Source: Cristatella mucedo (taxonomy: Eukaryota > Bryozoa > Phylactolaemata > Cristatellidae). From it: DNA of 64,000 nt. The position numbers and the translations under genes are program-made. The notes under the pieces were generated by a model, which did not search any database, was not told the DNA's origin, and saw only the letters and a list, made by a program, of their open reading frames with translations. Position 1 is the first letter of the stretch. The number at the start of each line of letters is the position of its first letter. Of the stretch, positions 56,866-64,000 are shown one piece after another. The stretch is taken from NCBI GenBank assembly GCA_009760855.2, contig WPIO01000058.1:466001-530000 (forward strand), in the 5' to 3' direction.

Positions 56866-57544
56866 GTCAGACTCGTTTCTCTGAAAGCGAGGGAGGAGGG
56901 CGGGCTGTGAAAGCGAGGGAGGAGGGCGGGCTGTTCGCCGGCGATTGACGGGACAGGGCGAGACAGCGCTAAGAGGATTCGGTGGACTCCACCGAATGCG
57001 GCCGTATCGCGCCCGAGTTGGCATTTTGTGTTTCTTTTGTGCTTTGTGTGTGCGCTCGCACGTGGTCTCGGCATAAGGATTTGCCGGCGCGAGCTAGACG
57101 TGGTTGGCGTGTGTGGGGTATTCTGCCGCACTGGTGGAAACGGAGTCTTAGTACGCCGGTCAGGTTTAGGCTCCGGTTCGGGCTCCGCCTATTTGGGTCG
57201 TTCCCCACTATAGACGTAAGTAGCCTCAGTGTAGAGACGTATTCCCTCCGCAAGAGTGTTTCTGCGGTTGAGAGCGTGTGAAGAGTGAAAAGATAAAACT
57301 GAGCTAGACGCGAAGCGACTTTGTGAGCTTGCGAATAAAGCTCAGTGAAATCGGCAATTTGTGCGTCTCGCTTTCCAATTCACGCAGCGGACTCACGACC
57401 CCCTTTAGTAACGGTAAGTAGGTCAGCGATAGAAACAATTGTTTCGTGGCGGCCAGCTTATTTTGCGTAGGCGCGCACCGAACGACATTAGGCGCTAGGT
57501 TACGCCGCTAGGTAAGCGGCAGGCCGAGCCTAACACCCCCTCCG
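56866..57544. other. CpG-dense unassigned segment with an AATAAA
   Basis: It contains a doubled AAAGCGAGGGAGGAGGGCGG (near 56885 and 56909), an AATAAA at about 57334 and a GCGCTAGGTTACGCCGCTAG phrase. It could be a promoter/first exon of a gene outside the window or an LTR-like element. Neither is demonstrated. Confidence 0.3.
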
Positions 57545-58545
57545 GCCTTCGGCGTTACAGTTCAAAATTGGCTCTGCCAGCATATCTTCTGTTGAATCGG
57601 CTCGAAATCTAGGTGTCATGTTCCAAAGTGACCTCTCGTTAGACGACCGCATCAGCTCCACAGTCAAGTCTGCCTACTTTCAGCTACATAACATAGCTAA
57701 AATTCGGGCTGGGTTAGATAGAGATACCACGCCTAAGTTGGTATATGCATTTGTGACATCCCGTCTTGACTTCTGCAACTCACTGCTTGCTGGCCTACCG
57801 GTATGTGCAATCAGGCGATTACAGCTGGTGCAAAGCTCGGCAGCTAGGCTTGTCTGTCGTGAGCGTCACAGTTGCCAAATCACACCACTTTTCGCCGACC
57901 TGCACTGGCTCCAAGTCAAGAAACGGATCGACTTTAAGGTTTTGTCGCTCACTTTTAGGTCACTTCATTCTTTGGCTCCAGCCTCTCAGATCAACTCCCC
58001 CACCAGGCCAAGCATCGTACCACCCGCTTTTCAGAATCCAACAGTTTACCACTACCTCGTACAAACCTTTCCCTTTGCAGCAAATGCAAAGCACCTAGAA
58101 AGAGATTGAGTTCTCTGAGGGCGCTTTATCAAGTGTATTATTATTAATATTATTAGTAAATCCTTTGGAGACCGTGCATTTAGTTCGTATGCTCCCAAAG
58201 CCTGGAACTCACTTCCGACTAGCTTCAGAACATCCCTGACTTGACCACATTTAAAAAGAACTTACAAACGCACCTATTTAGGATGGCATTTAGTGGGTCC
58301 CTGTGACTCGACCTTTATGTGCTTATGCGTGCTGACACTGCATGCTGCCACTAACCACACATGCATGCTGACTCTGTGCATGTCACCCTTAACCATGTTA
58401 TTCATGTTGTTTAGAAAACGTGATAATATCAACATTAAATCGCGTTTCTCTTTGCAGCAAATGCAAAGCGCCTAGAAAGAGATTGAGTTCTCTGAGGGCG
58501 CTTTATAAAATGCATCATCATTATTATTATTATTATTAATCAAAA
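57545..58545 (+). mobile_element. L-B LINE 3' end, interrupted by a second L-B tail
   Basis: The coding part runs from about 57548 (GVMFQSDLSLDDRIS, LLAGLPVCAIRRLQLVQSS) to 58068. It resumes at about 58158 (ATCCTTTGGAGACCGTGC) and continues through the 3' UTR, a perfect hairpin tail (58465-58504) and (ATT)n. The tail is the best-preserved of all copies. Confidence 0.9.
58069..58157 (+). mobile_element. Tail-only L-B insertion (~89 bp) nested in L-B
   Basis: TTCCCTTTGCAGCAAATGC, CCTAGAAAGAGATTGAGTTC, GAGGGCGCTTTATCAAGTG and (TTA)n form a complete L-B tail, placed in the middle of the coding text ACAAACCT ... AAATCCTTTGG of the host copy. Confidence 0.88.
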
Positions 58546-58549
58546 GCCG

Positions 58550-59312
58550 GTCTGGCAGACGAGACAATGGCGTGGTCTAAATCGTACTTGTCCGATCGTG
58601 TTCAATCCGTGTCGTTAAGGGGTCGGGTTTCATCCACCAGACCTGTCACATGTGGAGTCCCACAACGGTACGTTCTCGGTCCTTTTTTGCTCTCTATTTA
58701 TATTCAACTTCTTGGAAAGGCGATTCGGGTCAATGGAAAAGGCTACCACTTTAATGCTGACGATAGTCAGCTAGATAGTAGATAGTAGATAGCTGTACTC
58801 GTCATTTAAGCCGTCAGAATATCCTGCAGCAATCGATAAACTGAATGCTTGCTTTGCAGACATTAGATCCCGGATGTCGGAGAATTCCTAAACTAAACGA
58901 TAATGAAAGGAGCTGCTACTCACAGGACAGCGAAAACATGTGGCTGGACTAGAAGACTTTGCTCTCCCAATAGGTAATGCTGTTTTGCTACCATCACCTA
59001 GTGCTCGGAATTTAAGTGTTGACTTCGATAGCTAAAATTAAATATAGCCTAAATTTTGAAAGCTGCTTCCGCAGCTAGCCATTGCACCCAATCCTTATCT
59101 ACGATTCGGAACTGTCTTCCTCGGTTGCTTGCGAAAAAATCCAACTAGCTCCCTGGTTCTGTTTTAGCTAGATTATTGTAATTTCTTTCTGGCTGGGCGA
59201 CAGAAAAGCACTAGGCCACTGCAGCTAGCGATGACTATGGCTGCAAGGCTAATTTATAAATTCCCGAGGTTTGACAATGCTCCTTTGCTGAAAGAGTTTG
59301 GATGGGTTTCGG
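58550..59312 (+). mobile_element. L-A LINE fragment (RT to thumb), decayed
   Basis: CTGGCAGACGAGACAATGGC, RT block VTCGVPQRYVLGPFLLSIYI (58567-58785), a catalytic box region NADDSQL, then thumb text with frameshifts. A local TAGATAG triplication lies near 58770-58791. It ends at GAGTTTGGATGGGT, where SINE-A begins. Confidence 0.82.
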
Positions 59313-59314
59313 AT

Positions 59315-59458
59315 GCCGAGCTGGTTTGGACCACTGGTTAAGGTGCTCGCCCGACTGAAGTCTGGCCGAGGTCGCGGGCTTGAGCCCCGTGGCACATGCA
59401 AAGCGCCTGAATAGAGATTAATTTCTCTCATGGCGCTAAACAAATGAATTATATATAT
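59315..59458 (+). mobile_element. SINE-A copy
   Basis: GAGCTGGTTTGGACCACTGG head, the region GGTCGCGGGCTTGAGCCCC, and a tail with intact hairpin arms (AGCGCC 59402-59407 with GGCGCT 59432-59437; AGAGA with TCTCT inside). It ends in ATTATATATATT. Confidence 0.87.
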
Positions 59459-59744
59459 TCTATAAGAGCAATTCAGCTGCTTTACGCCCAAAATAAACAA
59501 TTGGCAGCTTTTTTCTCTTTTACTATTTCTAACAAAAAATTTAACAAAAATATACAGCTGAATCTCCAAATTTTGTATGGATATGAAATATTTTTAAAAC
59601 AAAACAAGTTTATTAAATTCCTTTTAAACGTGTTGGTGATTTGTCGTGGTTTCATCAAATTGGCCAAAAACTAAATTAAAGTGCTATTTTACGAAGTTTA
59701 GGTAAGATATTTATTAAATTGACCTTGTGTCATCAACATATATT
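59459..59744. other. AT-rich unassigned sequence
   Basis: A 76-codon Lys/Asn/Phe-rich ORF reflects AT content. No domain. Confidence 0.4.
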
Positions 59745-60440
59745 GATAATAATAACAACTTGATAAAGCACCCTCAGAGAACTCAATCTCTTTCTAGGCG
59801 CTTTGCATTTTTTACAAAGGAAACACGATCGAATGGTGAGTGGAATCATGTTTGATAGATAACATGAATAACGTACTTAGGGGTAACACTAGTTAGGGGT
59901 AACGTGTACAAGGTCAGCATGCAAGTGCGGTTAGTGGCAGCATGCAGCAGTGTCAGCTCGCATAAGCACATACATGACGATTCGCAGGGACCCACTAAAT
60001 GCTGTCATAAATAGGTGCGTTTTTAATTTCTTTTTAAATATGGTCAAGTCAGGGATGCTCTGACGCAAGTCGGAAGTGAATTCCAGGCTTTGGGAGCATA
60101 CGAACTAAATGCGCGGTCTCTAAAGGATTTGATGTTTGTTCGAGGTATTGGTAAACAGTTAAGGAAAGCGAAAAGCGAGTGGTATGATGCTTGGCCCGGT
60201 GGAGGAGTAGATCTGATAGGTGGGGTGGAGCCAAAGAATGAAGTGACCTAAAAGTGAGCGACGAAACCTTGCCTTGAAGTCGATCCGTTGCTTGACTGGT
60301 AGCCAGTGCAAGTCGGCGAGCAATGGTGTGGTGTGCCAACTTCGACACTCACGACAGACAAGCATAGCTGGAGAGTGTTGCACCGGCTGTAATCGCCTGA
60401 TTGCTCATACGGATGTCACAAATGCATGGAACAAATTAGA
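59745..60440 (-). mobile_element. L-B LINE 3' end, reverse orientation
   Basis: It begins with AATAATAACAACTTGATAAAG and AATCTCTTTCTAGGCGCTTT, continues with the 3' UTR complement, and reaches the C-terminal block (LADLHWLPVKQRIDFKA) with frameshifts up to about 60440. Confidence 0.87.
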
Positions 60441-60444
60441 TTGA

Positions 60445-61690
60445 TACTTTTCCAGCGTGTCTTCAGTTTGGGGATACACCAAAAAACTAAAAAGTTTAAT
60501 TACAGAAGAGCTAGAAGGTCAATGTGGATGATTGAGTAAAATCATCAAATGTTCTGGAAACTCCAGTAAAAAGAAATGCCTCAGTCACATCGATGTCAGC
60601 TGACAGTTCTGCCTAAACCAGGGTCTGGGCTTTAAAGAATGTGACACTTTATACAAGAAGAGCACGGATATAGACGATTTAAATCTGAATAGTCACGATA
60701 TTGATGAAATAGACAATTTGAAGCAGATACGGACTTGGAAGTAACCAGCGATTAGACGATCGAAAGAGACGCCGATTACAACGATTTGCTAGCAAAATTA
60801 CGCAAGCTTGTCAAATTTATCAACAAATCAATTGTTCGAAATAATGTCTTTCAATCCAAAGTAAAACCTGAGTTCGGACGAAAGATTGAATTTAATCTTG
60901 AAATGAAGACGTGCCTGAACTCAATCCAACAATGTTAGAGCCGCTATTAAAGATACAAGTCACCACTCACGAGGTACTAATCAAATTCAAGGCGCCGGAA
61001 ATGATTGAGGCATTCTTTGAAGACAATGAAACCCATAAAACTTGCTATCGAGAATCCAAGTCGAAAAACGCGACGTTGATGAATGTTGACAAAATATTAA
61101 AGTTCATGTTCAACAAGCTCTCTAACCTGATTAATGATATTAGTAACAACCAAGCTCACGGAAAATATGAAGTGCCGCTTTAAAGACTGACAGAACAAGG
61201 ATGTGATGAGCTTCTTGCGAAGTTTCAAAGGTCCATCTGTTGCCCAGCCAAAAACTACGCTACATTTCGCAGAACATCTAGCGTTTCGTCAATTATGAGT
61301 AAACGATGTAAAAGTTGTCGTCGAACGGTCATTAAATGATGCTGAAAGTGTGAAATTGACTTTTCAAGATGAATTGATTTTTGCCTCAAAAAATGGCTCA
61401 TCAATTGCAGTCGGAGGGCAAGACAGTTTCAAATGGCACAAGCCCTAATTCACGCTCTTCAGGAACTCAGGCCAGGGCACTGAAAATCTCCAGAAATTGC
61501 ACTACGCAATTTTACCCATTTAACCGACATCTACGGACGTTGAAAGTTTTTTCAGTCTGCGAATTTCTGTAAACCAGTTAAAAACGCGTCTCTCAGACAC
61601 GTTGCTTCATCACACTTCATCACACTTGTATTCTTGAAATTTTATTATAAGATGTAACATTGTAATGATTTAGAGCTTATCACGAAATGT
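60445..61690 (+). mobile_element. Decayed hAT-type DNA transposon relic
   Basis: Near 61470-61610, in one frame with an internal TAA, the text reads GQGTENLQKLHYAILPI, PTSTDVESFFS, and shortly after LKTRLSDTLLHH. This is the order of the hAT C-terminal dimerisation domain (ENL...L...PTS...ER.FS...R.RLS). A more N-terminal 90-codon open stretch (60911-61183) is acidic and helical, as in the transposase body. Stops and frameshifts show it is dead. Terminal inverted repeats were not found. Confidence 0.6.
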
Positions 61691-61849
61691 ACAAATAAAA
61701 CTGTGTTCATCACAAAATTAACTGCTGACTGTAAACTTGTGAAAAAATGGAAAGAAACAGTACAAATATCTGTTAACCACTATTTTTTGGATATTGAAAA
61801 CAGTAAACAGATGTTTTTCAAAAATGACTTTTCAGAAGTCTCAGGGAAA

Positions 61850-62105
61850 TCCTTTCCAGCCGTCCTGAGCTGCCACTACCATGCACTCACTACATCAACC
61901 GCTCTCTCCTGACATGCTTTCACTACCCTTTGTTGCAAGAGATGTATCCTGTGGGCTTCACCGAATTCGCACCGAAAGCCGCCTAGGCTTTGTGTGCGTT
62001 ATGCAAAACTCTCCTGCGCGTAAGATCCATTTGTCTTTGTGGCTACGTGGAGCTACCGATGGAGATAAATTACACTGCATTACATTGCATTACATTACAT
62101 GACAG
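61850..62105 (+). mobile_element. L-A-like LINE 3' end
   Basis: CTTTCCAGCCGTCCTGAGCT, ATTCGCACCGAAAGCCGCCT, AAAACTCTCCTGCG and GGAGCTACCGATGGAGATAA match the L-A end. It is closed by (TTACA/TTGCA)n. Confidence 0.83.
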
Positions 62106-62129
62106 TACATTACATTGCATACATGCATT

Positions 62130-62345
62130 ATATTACTTCACTTCCGACAGACGTCTCGAATGTTGTTGAAACGCGCCTATTCCCAACATTATTTCCTAGG
62201 TCTCAGTGAGTTGTGTTTTTCTTGCGCTCATGCGTGCTGACATCGTGCATATTATCACTAAATTGTGGCACGCTCACTTTACAGCGTAGGTCGAGTGACT
62301 AGAAAGAGGTTTAGTTTTTTTATCGCGATACACAAATATATTCAT
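62130..62345 (+). mobile_element. L-B-related 3' UTR fragment
   Basis: GAAACGCGCCTATTCCCAAC, CTCATGCGTGCTGACATCGT and GACTAGAAAGAGGTTTAGTT are diverged from L-B but keep its order. Confidence 0.55.
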
Positions 62346-62424
62346 ACTACGATTAATTATGCTTGAAATACAATCTACACCGGGATATTACTAGAGTTTT
62401 CATAATGATAGTAATACTTTTAAC

Positions 62425-62965
62425 GATAGCAAAACGTGTATAGCGCTCTAAGATAAATGAATACCTTTCTAGGCCCTTTACACCCGCTGGAAAGGAAACA
62501 TGCCGATTGGTTAGTGAGACTATGAACAATTCCAGCATGCAGCAACAGGTAAGTTTCAGCTTATTTTTAATTTTATAAAGTGATGGGATGTCGTGACGTC
62601 AGTTGGAAGTTGGTTGCAGGCTTCAAGACCATGTGAACATGAGGTGCGGTTTCCTGAGGGTTTGAGGTTGGTTAGAGGCAAAGACAAGTGACTTGAGTCA
62701 GAAGAGTGGATGGCATGACGCCTAGCCAACTGATAGAGAACTAGTTCGAATAAGTAAGTCAGTACAAGAAGATTAATAATAATAGCAATAATAATAATGC
62801 ACTTGATAAAGCACCCTCAGAGAACTCAATCTCTTTCTAGGCGCTCTACATTTGCTGCAAAGGAAAATGCAATTGAACGGTGAGTAATATCATGCTTGAT
62901 AAACAAACGAAATGAATAACATGGTTAGGGGTGACATGCACAGGGTCAGCATGCAGTTAAGAGAC
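62425..62965 (-). mobile_element. Two adjacent L-B-related tails, reverse orientation
   Basis: The left one (62425-62720, diverged) has AGCGCTCTAAGATAAATG, ACCTTTCTAGGCCCTTTAC and GGTTTGAGGTTGGTTAGAGG. The right one (62765-62965, closer to consensus) has (AAT)n, CACTTGATAAAGCACCCTC, CTCTTTCTAGGCGCTCTAC and GTTAGGGGTGACATGCACAG. Confidence 0.75.
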
Positions 62966-63499
62966 CTGATTGTTCCGCTTGGCCAGCCAAGATTTCGACC
63001 AAATGAAATGCGGCAAAAGCTGTCTACCTGCATGCACGCCGCTCGGTTGCCCTTGGTAGCGGAGGCCGTTACCACCCCAACTTTAAGCCGTTCGGCTGTA
63101 TTGCTGTCACTTACGACACCCAGTCGGCTGTGAGTTAAGGAGATGGCACTTTATGTGCGCAGCTTAGACAACAGCTGAATGTGATGCAAGTGATTCGGCG
63201 GAGAATTAGATTGAATTAAACCTGGTAAATCCTACAAAAAACTGCTTTCCAGCAACATTGATAAATATGTCTAGCATTTAGTTAAATTAGGTAGGCTAAT
63301 TCAACATATGAAATGGCCGATGTGCCATAGGGGGTTTTAATAATCTGGCAGCAGAAAATAGAAAATTACTTGTTGGTGATCTCCAAACAACGACCTGAGT
63401 CGGAAAATGCAGAGACCTTACGAGTCAGCCAAGACTCAATGCTACCACTTAATGACCTATTTATGGCTAGGAAGAAACCGTTTAACTTTCCTTCTTTCG
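62966..63499. other. Unassigned sequence
   Basis: No supported feature. Confidence 0.35.
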
Positions 63500-63620
63500 C
63501 GATCGAGGTCAAGGTCATTGTATTTAACTCTTGAGGTCGTGGGCTCTAGTCCTGTGACGCACGTGAAGCGCCTGGACGGAGCTTGTTCTCTTAGGACACT
63601 ATACAAATGAATTATATATA
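63500..63620 (+). mobile_element. SINE-A 3' part
   Basis: CTTGAGGTCGTGGGCTCTAG (B-box region), then GTGAAGCGCCTGGACGGAGC and TATACAAATGAATTATATAT. The tRNA-like head is degraded. Confidence 0.75.
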
Positions 63621-64000
63621 AGCGTATATATTTTTTAACTTTCCGTCAGTCGTAATACTCGCAGCCTTAGGTCTTCTAGCATCAGCTGAGGATTTATAGT
63701 GAACATATTTCCACATTCATATAATTATCTTTCCATACGTGCAGCAGATACAGATCAGCAAATACGCCATCTGTCGTCTATCTAAAAGGGGAAATAGCTA
63801 GCAAATTAAACATCAAAGCGATTCTTTAAAGTTCAGCCGATGATGACTATTCTCACAAAAAACAATAAGAACTAATCAACTTAGATAAATGACGTTCGCT
63901 CTCATAAGCAGGCAAATTCATGTGGCCGGAGTGAGTATACAGAGCGAGCAAGAGAAATGGAGAAAAAAGACAAATCGATATATAAAGAAATAGAATGGTA
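63621..64000. other. Unassigned right edge
   Basis: AT-rich, no supported feature. Confidence 0.35.

Noticed and set aside
56223-57131. 302-codon minus-strand ORF
   Set aside because: Its middle is the 16-bp minisatellite and the flanks show no domain. It is an artefact of GC-rich repeat composition.

Overview
This is animal (metazoan) nuclear DNA. Genes are split by GT-AG introns of 0.1-5 kb or more, coding exons occupy under 5% of the window, and the rest is mostly decayed non-LTR retrotransposons, tRNA-derived SINEs and simple repeats. There is no bacterial or organellar character. I cannot name the species. Two L2/CR1-like LINE families with SINE partners are common in many invertebrates and lower chordates.

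Two host genes were assembled exon by exon from splice sites and codon phase. The first (+ strand, 7742-32690) encodes an E3-ligase-like protein: an N-terminal C3HC4 RING finger, a charged helical middle, a possible ubiquitin-like fold, and a UBR-box-like cysteine/histidine zinc finger near the C-terminus. Nine exons are located. Phase mismatches at two junctions show that a small exon is missing or a splice site is misassigned. The second (- strand, 55378 to 33826) is a complete mitochondrial aldehyde dehydrogenase of the ALDH2 class. It has ten exons that join in phase without a stop into 520 codons, from a mitochondrial presequence exon to a ten-codon terminal exon. The two genes converge: their AATAAA signals (33320 and 33670) lie about 350 bp apart, with a LINE tail between them.

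Two LINE families explain most of the remaining sequence. 'L-A' ends in (ACATT)n and has one nearly full-length but broken copy at 16.3-19.35 kb, plus a second at 40.05-43.29 kb that is split by an opposite-orientation insertion of its own family. 'L-B' ends in (TAA/TTA)n and has many 5'-truncated copies. Two tRNA-like SINEs are present. SINE-A carries the same 3' stem-loop as L-B, so L-B is its probable mobilising partner. SINE-B copies sit inside a LINE and directly upstream of the last RING-gene exon, where the SINE tail appears to form the polypyrimidine tract. One decayed hAT transposase lies at 60.4-61.7 kb.

Region by region: 0-7.7 kb holds repeats, including a diverged ~175-bp tandem array and a two-copy ~195-bp dispersed repeat; 7.7-33.3 kb is the RING gene with its LINE-filled introns and a 1.4-kb 11-bp minisatellite; 33.6-55.4 kb is ALDH2; 55.4-64 kb holds its CpG-rich 5' flank, a 16-bp minisatellite, LINE copies and the hAT relic.
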